Origin: Hyphococcus aureus
GTDB lineage: Bacteria > Pseudomonadota > Alphaproteobacteria > Caulobacterales > Parvularculaceae
Assembly: GCF_042643165.1 (NCBI RefSeq)
Contig: NZ_JBHRSH010000001.1
Location: 1,488,001-1,552,000 of the forward strand
Length of the DNA stretch: 64,000 nt
Direction of reading: 5' to 3'
The notes under the pieces are model-generated. The model made no database searches and was not told where the DNA came from. It was given only the letters and a program-made list of their open reading frames with translations. Positions 17,501 to 25,420 of this stretch are shown one piece after another (the first letter of the stretch is position 1; every line of letters begins with the position of its first letter). The position numbers were made by a program, and so were the translations under genes.

Positions 17501-18991
17501 ATGGCTGATAAATCGAACAAGAAACAGAAAACCTTCCGCCCCAAGGCGCGCATCCCCCGCGGCTTTCGCGACCGGCTGGGCGCGGAAATCGCCGCCGAGC
17601 GCGAGATGCTGGGCCGGATCAGCGCCGTTTATGAGGCCCATGGCTTTGACGCGCTGGAAACGCCCGCCTTCGAATATACGGACGCGCTGGGCAAGTTCCT
17701 GCCCGATGTGGACCGGCCGAACCAGGGCGTTTTTTCGCTTCAGGATGATGACGAACAGTGGATGAGCCTGCGCTACGATCTGACAGCGCCGCTCGCGCGT
17801 TTTGTGGCGGAAAATTACGACGCGCTGCCAAAGCCGTTCCGGCGCTATCAGATGGGGCCTGTCTGGCGCAATGAGAAACCGGGACCGGGCCGGTTCCGTC
17901 AGTTCACCCAATGCGATGTGGATACGGTCGGCGCGCCCGCGCCCTATGCGGACGCTGAAATCTGCGCGCTGTTCGCCGATGTGATCGAGGCGGCGGGGAT
18001 CGCGCCGGAGGATTTCTTCATTCGCGTCTCCAACCGCAAGATCGTCGACGGGTTGTTCGAAAAAATCGGGCTGGCCGATGAGGGTGATGTGGAAACGCGC
18101 CTCACCGTCATGCGGTCCATGGACAAGTTCGACAAGTTCGGCGCTGAAGGCGTCGGTCTGTTGCTCGGGCCGGGCCGCAAGGACGAGAGCGGCGACTTCA
18201 CCGACGGCGCCAAGCTCGACGACGCCAAAATTGAAACCGTGCTGGCGTTCCTGACGTCGGGGCCGGAGAATTCAAACGCCGATCCGCTCAGCGTGATCGA
18301 GCAATTGCTTGGCGAGACCAGCAGCGGCGCCGAGGGCGTTGCGGAATTGCAGGGCATCAAGGCGTCAATTCCCGATTTCGAAAAACGCCCGATCCTCTTC
18401 GATTGCTCGGTCATTCGCGGGCTCGATTATTACACTGGCCCCGTTTTCGAAGCGGAATTTTCGAGCGGCCTCACAGACGCAAAAGGCCGCCCGGTGCAGA
18501 TGGGCTCCATTGGCGGCGGCGGGCGTTATGACGGTCTCGTCAAACGTTTCAAAGGCGTAGAGGTGCCGGCCGTTGGCGTCTCTGTCGGCGTGTCGCGCCT
18601 GCTTGCAGCGCTGGAACTGAAAAAAGACGCGGCGGAGGTCGAGCGCGGCCCGGTGGTGATCCTCGCCCTCGAAAAAGATCAGATGGCGGAATATCAGAAA
18701 ATGGCCGGCGATCTGCGCAAGGCGGGCGTCAGGGCCGAGGTCTATCTCGGCGGCTCCAATTTCGGCAAACAGTTGAAATACGCCGACAAGCGCGCCGCGC
18801 CCGTTGCGGTCATTCAGGGCTCTGACGAGCGTGAAAACGGCGAGCTTCAGATCAAGGATCTGGTGCTTGGCGCCGAGCTTTCAAAAGAGATCGAGGACAA
18901 CGCCGAATGGCGCGAGGGGCAGCCCGCGCAGTTTTCCGTCAAGCGCGATGAGCTTGTGGAAGCGGTGAAGAAGGTGTTGGCGCGGCGGTAG
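17501..18991 (+). CDS. hisS: Histidyl-tRNA synthetase
   Basis: Charges tRNA-His with histidine. From the ATG at 17501 the protein has 496 residues, and a basic extension (MADKSNKKQKTFRPKARIPRG) precedes the class II core; the frame is open to 17465. Motif 2 is RRYQMGPVWRNEKPGPGRFR, the histidine-specific signature GLDYYTGPVFEAEF is intact, and motif 3 lies around GGRYDGLVKRFKGVEVPAVGVSVGVSRL. The C-terminal anticodon-binding domain (GPVVILALEKDQMAEYQKMA onward) is complete. The sequence is closer to the longer eukaryote-like/alphaproteobacterial HisS than to the E. coli form (424 residues). Confidence 0.95.
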   Translation: MADKSNKKQKTFRPKARIPRGFRDRLGAEIAAEREMLGRISAVYEAHGFDALETPAFEYTDALGKFLPDVDRPNQGVFSLQDDDEQWMSLRYDLTAPLARFVAENYDALPKPFRRYQMGPVWRNEKPGPGRFRQFTQCDVDTVGAPAPYADAEICALFADVIEAAGIAPEDFFIRVSNRKIVDGLFEKIGLADEGDVETRLTVMRSMDKFDKFGAEGVGLLLGPGRKDESGDFTDGAKLDDAKIETVLAFLTSGPENSNADPLSVIEQLLGETSSGAEGVAELQGIKASIPDFEKRPILFDCSVIRGLDYYTGPVFEAEFSSGLTDAKGRPVQMGSIGGGGRYDGLVKRFKGVEVPAVGVSVGVSRLLAALELKKDAAEVERGPVVILALEKDQMAEYQKMAGDLRKAGVRAEVYLGGSNFGKQLKYADKRAAPVAVIQGSDERENGELQIKDLVLGAELSKEIEDNAEWREGQPAQFSVKRDELVEAVKKVLARR

Positions 18992-18995
18992 GCAG

Positions 18996-19436
18996 TTACA
19001 TCTGGTAACGAAACCACCAGAGCCATTCGAAGAGCACGTACAAGACTAGCATGTAGAGCGTGAGCAATGCTGCGCCCTGAAGCGCTCCAAACCATCCCGC
19101 CCTCGGTTTGGGGAGAAAAGGAACGCCGCTCGAGAATGCGACAGGCAGCCAAAGCCAGTTCGTTTTTCGCTTCCGTGGAAGGTCTTCAACAAAATCCTCT
19201 TCCACAATTTCCAGCGGCGTTGCGCCAATATTTCTCAGAAGCGTTCGAGCGTTGTCTTCAGAAGACGCCATCACCTGTAAGCCATAACCATGCAACGCGA
19301 TACGCATCCATGGCGCCATGGTCAGGTAGTGATCGTTCTGTATGAATGAATCAATGCCGTTGGATAGGAGAAAGCTTTTCGCACAATAGGCTTCTTCCGG
19401 ATCATAGAAGCGCGCTATTTCTATTAGGTTTCCCAT
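18996..19436 (-). CDS. DUF2007-like protein with C-terminal membrane helix
   Basis: A 146-residue protein. Residues 1-75 look like the DUF2007/putative signal-transducing domain: IEIARFYDPEEAYCAKSFLLSNGI, DSFIQNDHYLTMAPW, GLQVMASSEDNARTLLRNIG. The second half is a charged linker (EDLPRKRKTNW) and a hydrophobic segment ending in ALLTLYMLVLYVLFEWLWW, i.e. one membrane helix. The gene is visibly richer in A and T than hisS, and it converges on hisS with a four-base gap. The role is unknown; domain family proteins are thought to sense or bind small ligands but this is not established. Confidence 0.72.
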   Translation of the reverse strand: MGNLIEIARFYDPEEAYCAKSFLLSNGIDSFIQNDHYLTMAPWMRIALHGYGLQVMASSEDNARTLLRNIGATPLEIVEEDFVEDLPRKRKTNWLWLPVAFSSGVPFLPKPRAGWFGALQGAALLTLYMLVLYVLFEWLWWFRYQM

Positions 19437-19487
19437 TTGTTGAGACTAGCGCGTCTTATGACGCAGTGAAAGCGGTGGGATCTTGCC

Positions 19488-20420
19488 TCAACCAAACGCC
19501 ACCAGCACCGCTGAAATCGTAAAGATGGAAATGATCGTCGTGAAGCTGACGGCGGCGGCGCTTTCGCTCATATAGACGCGGTACTGGCTCGCCATCACGA
19601 AGGTGCCGACGCCGGACGGCACGGCGACGAACAGCGCAAGCGCGCCCCAGTAATCCGGATCGCTGACGCCGAGGAAATGCGCAGTGGTGAGCGCGACGGC
19701 GGGAAGCAGCGCCATTTTGCCGAAAGCGATCAGGCTGACCCGCCCAGCGACGGATTGAAACGCCGGGAACTGATGCGTCGCAAGGAAAACGCCAAGCGAG
19801 AAAAGCGCCGTCGGTCCCGCCGCGCGGCCGAGCAAATCGAAAAAGGTTCTGACCGGTCCTTCAAAATGTATTCCGAGGGCGGAATATATGAAGCCTAAAA
19901 TCATGCCCATGATCAGCGGGTTCTTGAGCGGTCCGAGAATGAAGCTCAAGGCGCGCTCGATCGCGTGGCCGTCTTCTTTGCGCGGCGAAATCAACGCGGT
20001 CAAAATCGCGATGATGATCGTGCCTTCGATCAGCATGGCGGAAACGAAGGGCCGCGCCCAGCCGTCAATCGTCAGGGCAATCGGCAGGCCGAGAAAAACG
20101 GCGTTGCCGAGCGTCGAGGAAAGGGCGTGCGCGCCGGCTTCCTGTTTGGTGACGCCGAATAATCGCTGCGACAGGACATAGCCGAAAGTGAGGGAGGCGA
20201 GCGCGCCCGCGCCATAGGACAGCCCGACAGCGAGATCCTTGGCGTCGGGCGGCGAGGCGCCGGCGGTGAGGCCGAACAGCGCGCAGGGCATCGCGAACCG
20301 GAACACGAATTTATTGAGCGCGTCGGACTCCGAAAGGCTGAGCAGCTTCGCCCGGCCGGCGAATATGCCGGCGGCGATGACCGCAAAGACGGGGAGGGCG
20401 ATGGTGAGGACGGCGCTCAT
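19488..20420 (-). CDS. AEC family transporter (auxin efflux carrier type)
   Basis: A membrane protein of 310 residues from the ATG at 20420 (frame open to 20459). It has about ten hydrophobic helices in two halves separated by a polar loop near the middle, as in AEC permeases. Typical phrases include LPVFAVIAAGIFAGRAKLL at the N-terminus, NAVFLGLPIALTIDGWA, LKNPLIMGMILGFIYSALG and VAVPSGVGTFVMASQY. Relatives carry malate or other organic acids; substrate not predictable. It is divergent from the DUF2794 gene across about 300 bases that hold a CtrA-type box. Confidence 0.85.
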   Translation of the reverse strand: MSAVLTIALPVFAVIAAGIFAGRAKLLSLSESDALNKFVFRFAMPCALFGLTAGASPPDAKDLAVGLSYGAGALASLTFGYVLSQRLFGVTKQEAGAHALSSTLGNAVFLGLPIALTIDGWARPFVSAMLIEGTIIIAILTALISPRKEDGHAIERALSFILGPLKNPLIMGMILGFIYSALGIHFEGPVRTFFDLLGRAAGPTALFSLGVFLATHQFPAFQSVAGRVSLIAFGKMALLPAVALTTAHFLGVSDPDYWGALALFVAVPSGVGTFVMASQYRVYMSESAAAVSFTTIISIFTISAVLVAFG

Positions 20421-20619
20421 GACCCGGCGGGGTTTCCCGCGCGCCGCCGCAACGGTCAAGGGAAACAGATAAGCGCAAGGAAGAAAAGAAATTGCCGGAC
20501 GGAGTGAGGGCCAAATCTCCCGGGGGCTGGGGGCGATGGTTAAAACCGGAAACTCCGGCCCGTCGCATCCGCCCGGCCGAGTGACATTGACGGCGGATTG
20601 GGGCGCGGAGAGGGACCAA

Positions 20620-20634
20620 TTAAGGCGATTTTAA
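20620..20634. promoter_or_regulatory. CtrA-type box upstream of the DUF2794 gene
   Basis: TTAA-GGCGATT-TTAA: two exact TTAA half-sites with the seven-base spacing of the CtrA consensus (TTAA-N7-TTAAC; here the last base is G). It lies 85 bases before the DUF2794 start, within the 298-base gap (20421-20718) between divergent genes, which otherwise shows no gene or terminator. TTAA pairs also occur by chance, so this is a candidate site only. Confidence 0.4.
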
Positions 20635-20718
20635 GGATGATTTTCCCCGCTTGGTTGCGCTTGCGAAGGGGCTTTAAGGGGTTGCGGCGACGCGCCGGTC
20701 GGGCGATGCTCTGTCCCA

Positions 20719-21072
20719 ATGCGCACTAATCCCGCATCAATCCCGGCGAGGGACCAGAGCAGAAGGCAGCCCGAAGCGGTCGCCTTCAACCGGGGCGAGC
20801 TGACGCGCATCCTCTCTGTTTATGGCTATTTCGTCGCCGCCGGGGAATGGCGCGACTACGCCATCGACTCCCTTCAGGACGCGGCGGTGTTCTCGATCTT
20901 CCGGCGCGCGTCTGAGCTGCCTCTTTATCGCATCGAAAAACGCCCGGCGCTGGCGAAGAAACAGGGCGCCTGGGTCGTCGTTTCCATGACCGGCGCCGTC
21001 CTCAAGCGTGGGCACGATCTGGCGCAGGTGCTCAAAGTCTTCGACCGGCAGAAGCTCAAGCTCGCGACCTGA
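20719..21072 (+). CDS. DUF2794 family protein
   Basis: A 117-residue protein whose body matches the alphaproteobacteria-specific DUF2794 family: FNRGELTRILSVYGYFVAAG, EWRDYAIDSLQDAAVFSIFRR, ASELPLYRIEKRPALAKKQG, VLKRGHDLAQVLKVF. Function is unknown, but the family is close to universal in the class, which suggests a core role. The first 18 residues are variable and basic. No signal peptide or membrane helix. It stands alone with a CtrA-type box upstream, which may point to cell-cycle control. Confidence 0.9.
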   Translation: MRTNPASIPARDQSRRQPEAVAFNRGELTRILSVYGYFVAAGEWRDYAIDSLQDAAVFSIFRRASELPLYRIEKRPALAKKQGAWVVVSMTGAVLKRGHDLAQVLKVFDRQKLKLAT

Positions 21073-21184
21073 ATTCAGCGCCACCGGCGAAATTTTGCCC
21101 CTTGCTCTTGAATTCCGGGCCCGCTGGGGCAAGATGCGGTCAGGTAAACTGGTCAGTGTAACGCTATAAAAAACAGGCTGCCCC

Positions 21185-22051
21185 ATGACTGCTGACGCCG
21201 CGCCAACCCGTATCGAAATTCCGCCCGAGAAATATGACTGGATCAACGGCTTTCCGTTGCCGCCGTCCGAGCCGCGCCGGCCTTTGCATGCGGTCGCGTC
21301 CGTCCTGAAGCTGATCTCCAACAAGGAGGACACGCGACAGGTTTTCGAAATTATTCAGGCGATGGCGGGCGACAGCCCCAAGCGCATGTTCCGCAAATTC
21401 ACGGATACGCCTTACGGGCGTAAGGTCGTGACCGAGCCGGTGAAGCTTGAAGACATACTCGGCGATCGCGAAGCCTTGCGCGCTTACCCTGAGGGAACTG
21501 TGGCGCGCGCCTATCTCGCTTTCATGGAAGGCGAGAATCTGACGCCGGAAGGGCTGCGGTCTGCAGCTGAAGAAGCCGATATCGATTACGAAGCCTATCC
21601 GGAATTCTCCGAATATATGCGCCTGTTCATGCATTTGCAGGTGAGCCACGATCTCTGGCATGTGCTGACGGGTTATGGCCGTGACGCTTTGGGCGAGCTT
21701 TGCAATCTCGTCTACACGCGCCACCAGACCTATAATCCCGGTTTCCGGTTGATCGTCGCCATTGGTTTTCTTGCGCAGAAACTAGAACAGCCTTCCGCGC
21801 AAATACAAAAAGCGCTCGCCGAGGCCAGACGCAATGCAAGCGCCGCCGAATGGGTGCTGGCGCATGACGTTGAGGAATTGCTGGCGATGCCCCTCGCTGA
21901 TGCGCGCGCGCGACTGAAGATCGGCGAGCCGAAAATCTACAACGCGGTTCCCGACGAGATTAAGCGCACGCTGCTGAAGCCGAAAGTGGCGGAGACCCAG
22001 GCCGAACGGGAACGCGCCGCGAGGGAGCGCGCGGCGCTGCAAGCGGGTTAA
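21185..22051 (+). CDS. Coq4 family ubiquinone biosynthesis protein
   Basis: A 288-residue Coq4-type protein. The zinc motif HDLWH-x11-E is complete: His155, Asp156, His159 and Glu171 in SHDLWHVLTGYGRDALGEL. Yeast Coq4 organises the Q-biosynthetic complex and has been linked to the C1 decarboxylation/hydroxylation step; bacterial homologues are less studied. A long C-terminal region ends in an Arg/Glu/Ala-rich helix (AETQAERERAARERAALQ). Soluble, probably membrane-peripheral. The polyprenyl diphosphate synthase at 6269-7366 would supply the ubiquinone tail. The gene starts after a 112-base gap. Confidence 0.88.
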   Translation: MTADAAPTRIEIPPEKYDWINGFPLPPSEPRRPLHAVASVLKLISNKEDTRQVFEIIQAMAGDSPKRMFRKFTDTPYGRKVVTEPVKLEDILGDREALRAYPEGTVARAYLAFMEGENLTPEGLRSAAEEADIDYEAYPEFSEYMRLFMHLQVSHDLWHVLTGYGRDALGELCNLVYTRHQTYNPGFRLIVAIGFLAQKLEQPSAQIQKALAEARRNASAAEWVLAHDVEELLAMPLADARARLKIGEPKIYNAVPDEIKRTLLKPKVAETQAERERAARERAALQAG

Positions 22052-22090
22052 GGCTTCCCAGAGGCTGTAACATTCCTATATAGCGCGGCC

Positions 22091-22738
22091 ATGACCCATG
22101 ATTGCCGCCTTTATCTGATAACGCCGCCAGCGATTGCAGACCTTGATGCGTTTGCTGAGGAGTTCGCCGGCGCGCTTGGCGCTGGCGATGTCGCCTGTGT
22201 TCAGTTGCGCCTGAAATCGCCCGAGGGTGTTGCCGCGAGTGACGACGACATTCTTCGCGCGGCGGAAAAACTCCTGCCGTTGGCGCGCGCGCATGATGTC
22301 GCTTTTCTCATCAATGACCGGCCTGACCTTGCGCTGAAATGCGGCGCGGACGGCGTTCATGTGGGCCAGTCCGATGCAAGTTGTAAAAAGGCGCGCGCGC
22401 TTCTCGGCGAGGACGCCACGGTGGGCGTCACCTGTCACAATTCGAAACACCTGGCCCTGATCGCGGGCGAGGCTGGCGCGGATTACGTTGCTTTCGGGGC
22501 GTTTTTCCCGACCCGGACCAAAGAGGCGCCCACGGTGGCTGATCCGGCGCTGCTCGAATGGTGGAGTTTCGCCACGACGCTGCCTTGCGTCGCTATTGGC
22601 GGAATCACGCCGGAAAATTGCGGAGACCTGGTCCGGGCGGGCGCTGATTTCCTTGCTGTTTCTGGGGCGGTCTGGTCTTGCGAAGACGGCCCCGCCGCAG
22701 CCGTAAAGGCGTTCAACGCCGCGATCGCCGCCGCCTGA
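22091..22738 (+). CDS. thiE: Thiamine phosphate synthase
   Basis: Joins HMP-PP and thiazole phosphate to form thiamine phosphate. TIM-barrel motifs are in order: VQLRLKSPEG, FLINDRPDLALKCGADGVHVGQ, VGVTCHNSKHLALIAGEAGADYVAFG, FFPTRTKE and VAIGGITPENC. Length (215) is normal. No riboswitch precedes it; the ATG is 39 bases after the coq4 stop. thiD is elsewhere in the window (48384), so the pathway genes are scattered rather than in an operon. Confidence 0.92.
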   Translation: MTHDCRLYLITPPAIADLDAFAEEFAGALGAGDVACVQLRLKSPEGVAASDDDILRAAEKLLPLARAHDVAFLINDRPDLALKCGADGVHVGQSDASCKKARALLGEDATVGVTCHNSKHLALIAGEAGADYVAFGAFFPTRTKEAPTVADPALLEWWSFATTLPCVAIGGITPENCGDLVRAGADFLAVSGAVWSCEDGPAAAVKAFNAAIAAA

Positions 22739-22818
22739 CGCCTCGTTAACCCTTGAAATTACGCTACAACCGGCATCCTTTTTGCACCGTTCCTCGCACA
22801 ACCCTGAGGAGCATCAAT

Positions 22819-22926
22819 ATGAGCCTGCGCTGGATTCTTGTGACCGCCTCTGTCGCGACCGTCGCCCTGTGCTTCGCCGCCGCCTTTATGGAAGGCGCCA
22901 ATCTCGCCATGGCGGCTGCTAGCTAA
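22819..22926 (+). CDS. 35-residue hydrophobic miniprotein
   Basis: An ATG at 22819, preceded by GAGGAG with seven bases between, opens a 36-codon frame ending at TAA. The product is one hydrophobic helix with a basic start: MSLRWILVTASVATVALC then FAAAFMEGANLAMAAAS. A terminator-like hairpin begins ten bases after the stop, so the gene has both a good ribosome site and its own 3' end. It could be a small membrane protein or, less likely, part of a regulatory RNA. No family recognised. Confidence 0.55.
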   Translation: MSLRWILVTASVATVALCFAAAFMEGANLAMAAAS

Positions 22927-22935
22927 GGCGCCGGG

Positions 22936-22960
22936 CGAAAAAGCGGTTGCCGGTTTTTCG
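22936..22960 (+). terminator. Terminator-like hairpin after the miniprotein gene
   Basis: CGAAAAAGCGG (22936-22946) and CCGGTTTTTCG (22950-22960) can pair with one mismatch around TTG. The T run is inside the stem's 3' arm, as often seen in bidirectional terminators. Confidence 0.5.
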
Positions 22961-23016
22961 TAATATCGGCGCGACCATAAAAACGAGATCAATAAGACGA
23001 TCCCGAGGAACGCCCG

Positions 23017-24048
23017 ATGATCTGGCCTCGCGCGGCGAAGCGGCTTAACAAACGCGTCATGAGGCGCGTTTTTTTTACTCTCCTTGCTTGCCTGAATCTG
23101 GGCCTCAGCTTGACGCCCGCCGCGGCGCAGGACCCGGCCGTGCCGGAAGCTTTCGACCTGCTTCTCGCTGGCGATTATGACGGCGCGCTCGTCCTTGTCA
23201 GTCCGCTTGCGGAGGCTGGCGATGCGGAGGCGCAGCACCTTCTCGGCTATCTTTATGAAAACGGTCTCGGGGTTGAGAAAGATCTTCAGCATGCGGTCGA
23301 TCTATACGTCGCCGCAGGAACCGCCGGTCAGCCGGATGCGCAATTTGCGTTAGGCGAAATGGCGCTGGCGGGAGAGGGTGTGCGCCAGAGTTCGCAAACG
23401 GCGTTCGGCTGGTACAGGCTCGCCGCGCGGCAGGGGCACGCTCGCGCGAAGCTGCGCCTTGGCGTTATGTATCTGGAAGGCAATGGCGTTGAACAGGACA
23501 AGACGCGCGGCGTTGACTATTTCACTGACGCCGCCGAAGCGGGCGATGCGGAGGCGCAGCGCAATCTCGCCATTGCTTTTCTGTCGGGCGACGGCGTCGC
23601 CGCCGATGACCGCAAGGCGGCGGAATGGTTCGCCAAAAGCGCCAATGGCGGCGATGCGCTCGCGGCCTATAATCTCAGCCTGATGCTGCAATCGGGGCGT
23701 CTCGGCCCTCCTGATCTGGATGCGGCCGCCGCGCGCATGTATCAGGCGGCGCAGGCTGACTTCGCGCCGGCGATGACCGGTCTCGGGCTGTTGCTCCATG
23801 GCGGCGCCAGGCTTGAGGGCGAAGACGACGCCGGGCATCCGGCTGACTGGTTTGAGCGCGCCGCCGAGGCCGGCGATCCGCAAGGGCGGTTTCTCTATGC
23901 TGTGGCGCTGACGCAAGGCGATGGCCGGGAGGCAGACCCGGAAAGCGCGAAGCTACTGGTGGATGATCTCCTCGCTGACCCTTCGGTCGATCCGGCCCTG
24001 AAACGGGATGCGGAAAAGCTCCGCAAAGAGCTGGCGCGAAAACACTGA
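23017..24048 (+). CDS. Sel1-repeat exported protein
   Basis: A 343-residue protein with about seven Sel1/TPR-like repeats, each of roughly 36 residues, for example AEAQHLLGYLYENGLGVEKDL, AQFALGEMALAGEGVRQS, AKLRLGVMYLEGNGVEQDK and AQRNLAIAFLSGDGVAADDRK. The N-terminus holds a signal peptide (VFFTLLACLNLGLSLTPAAAQ). Either the ATG at 23017 (AGGAA nine bases upstream) or at 23059 could be used; the latter starts right before the signal. Sel1 proteins act as adaptors in envelope and signalling complexes; no specific partner can be named. The repeat at the end runs to ESAKLLVDDLLADPSVDP. Confidence 0.85.
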   Translation: MIWPRAAKRLNKRVMRRVFFTLLACLNLGLSLTPAAAQDPAVPEAFDLLLAGDYDGALVLVSPLAEAGDAEAQHLLGYLYENGLGVEKDLQHAVDLYVAAGTAGQPDAQFALGEMALAGEGVRQSSQTAFGWYRLAARQGHARAKLRLGVMYLEGNGVEQDKTRGVDYFTDAAEAGDAEAQRNLAIAFLSGDGVAADDRKAAEWFAKSANGGDALAAYNLSLMLQSGRLGPPDLDAAAARMYQAAQADFAPAMTGLGLLLHGGARLEGEDDAGHPADWFERAAEAGDPQGRFLYAVALTQGDGREADPESAKLLVDDLLADPSVDPALKRDAEKLRKELARKH

Positions 24049-24094
24049 TTCACGTTTTGTTTCTTTTGCGCCGGAACCGCCCTATGGTCCGGCC

Positions 24095-24595
24095 ATGAAC
24101 GCAGTGATTCGTATATTGGGCGTCGATCCCGGCTCGGCCGCGACCGGCTGGGGCGTTGTCGAGAGTTCCGGCGCGCGGCTGTCCTATGTGGCCTCGGGCG
24201 TCATCCGTCCGAAGCGGGGGAGCGCGCCTGCGCAAAAGCTCAGCGTGATTTTCGAAGGGCTGAGAGAGCTGATCGCGGAATTTGCGCCGGATGAGGCGGC
24301 GGTGGAGGAGACTTTCGTCAACGCCAATCCGCGCGACGCGCTGGTGCTCGGTCAGGCGCGCGGCGTCGCATTGCTGGCGCCGGGGCTCGCCGGTTTATCA
24401 GTCGCCGAATACGCCGCGAACTCGGTGAAGAAATCTGTCGTGGGCAAGGGCCATGCGGACAAACACCAGGTTGCGGCCATGGTGAAAGTGTTGCTTCCCA
24501 AATGCGGGACGCTGGCGAGCGACGAAGCGGACGCGCTCGCCGTCGCGATCTGTCATGCGCATCATGCGGGCATCAGAAGGTTGGAGGCGTCGTAA
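24095..24595 (+). CDS. ruvC: Crossover junction endodeoxyribonuclease RuvC
   Basis: Resolves Holliday junctions in recombination repair. From the ATG at 24095 the protein has 166 residues; the frame is open to 24008 but that part overlaps the Sel1 gene. The acidic catalytic residues are visible: Asp11 in LGVDPGSAATGWG, Glu71 in AVEETFVNANP, and Asp143/Asp146 in SDEADALAVAICHAH. The ruvA start follows its TAA directly. Confidence 0.95.
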   Translation: MNAVIRILGVDPGSAATGWGVVESSGARLSYVASGVIRPKRGSAPAQKLSVIFEGLRELIAEFAPDEAAVEETFVNANPRDALVLGQARGVALLAPGLAGLSVAEYAANSVKKSVVGKGHADKHQVAAMVKVLLPKCGTLASDEADALAVAICHAHHAGIRRLEAS

Positions 24596-25228
24596 ATGAT
24601 CGGCAGGTTGAAAGGCGTTGTGATTTCGCTGGCGGAAGAGACCGCCATCATAGACGTCAATGGCGTCGGCTACGAAATCTACGCCGCGCCGCGCGTATTG
24701 CAGGGATTGATCCCCGGCGATGAAGCGACGCTCTCCATTGAAACATTGGTGCGCGAAGATCTGATCCGGCTGTTCGGTTTTCCGTCAGAGAATGAGCGTC
24801 AGGCGTTTCGTCTGTTGCAAAGCGTGCAAGGGGTCGGCGCAAAACACGCGCTCGGCCTGTTGCAGGTTTTAACGCCGTCCGAGCTTTACGATGCGGTGAC
24901 TGCCGAAGACGTGACGGCGGTCAGCCGCGCCCATGGGGTCGGCAAGAAACTCGCCCAGCGGATCGTCACCGAATTGCAGTCAAAAGCGGGCGCGCTCGCC
25001 GGCGCTTCCGGCGAAGTGATCACCATGGCCGCGCGCAAGAAAGTCGCCGCCGCCGCGCCGTCCGACCCTGCGCTTTCTGCAAAAGCGGACGCCGTGTCGG
25101 CGCTCGCCAATCTCGGCTATGACGGAGTGGAGGCGCGCCGCGCCGTTGCGAGAGCTGCGGAAGGCATCCACGCGCCGGGCGTCGAAGCGCTGATCAAGGC
25201 GGCGCTCAAAGAACTGGCTGCGGCGTAA
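24596..25228 (+). CDS. ruvA: Holliday junction DNA helicase subunit RuvA
   Basis: Binds the four-way junction and loads the RuvB motors. The 210-residue protein starts MIGRLKGVVISL with an OB fold, then the two helix-hairpin-helix elements (LQSVQGVGAKHALGLLQVL and VSRAHGVGKKLAQRIVTEL), an Ala-rich flexible linker, and a C-terminal RuvB-binding domain (KADAVSALANLGYDGVEARR). Its ATG abuts the ruvC stop. In most alphaproteobacteria ruvB follows at once; here two small genes (25246-25858) intervene. Confidence 0.96.
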   Translation: MIGRLKGVVISLAEETAIIDVNGVGYEIYAAPRVLQGLIPGDEATLSIETLVREDLIRLFGFPSENERQAFRLLQSVQGVGAKHALGLLQVLTPSELYDAVTAEDVTAVSRAHGVGKKLAQRIVTELQSKAGALAGASGEVITMAARKKVAAAAPSDPALSAKADAVSALANLGYDGVEARRAVARAAEGIHAPGVEALIKAALKELAAA

Positions 25229-25245
25229 TCGAGGGAGCTACTGAT

Positions 25246-25410
25246 ATGAGTGAGCAAAAACCTGAACCAAAGAAGAAAAGAGAAGAACAAGAAGAGCGGA
25301 ATGAGCGCGATATTGGAAAAAGTATCAACGACGGAGTGAGCTCTGCTGATATCTTGCAATGTAGCAATTGCGGAAAACGCTATTTCAGGGGACAGGCTCA
25401 TTCCTGTTGA
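25246..25410 (+). CDS. 54-residue charged miniprotein with zinc-knuckle-like end
   Basis: ATG at 25246 with AGGGAG about nine bases upstream, ending at TGA 25408-25410. The first 22 residues are highly charged (MSEQKPEPKKKREEQEERN), and the C-terminus reads LQCSNCGKRYFRGQAHSC, giving Cys39, Cys42, His52 and Cys54: a C-x2-C-x9-H-x-C arrangement that could bind one zinc ion. It has far fewer GC-rich codons than ruvA or ruvB. It sits between ruvA and a membrane protein gene with which it is probably co-transcribed. No family recognised; a nucleic-acid or protein-binding zinc knuckle is inference. Confidence 0.6.
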   Translation: MSEQKPEPKKKREEQEERNERDIGKSINDGVSSADILQCSNCGKRYFRGQAHSC

Positions 25411-25420
25411 AACCTAGACC

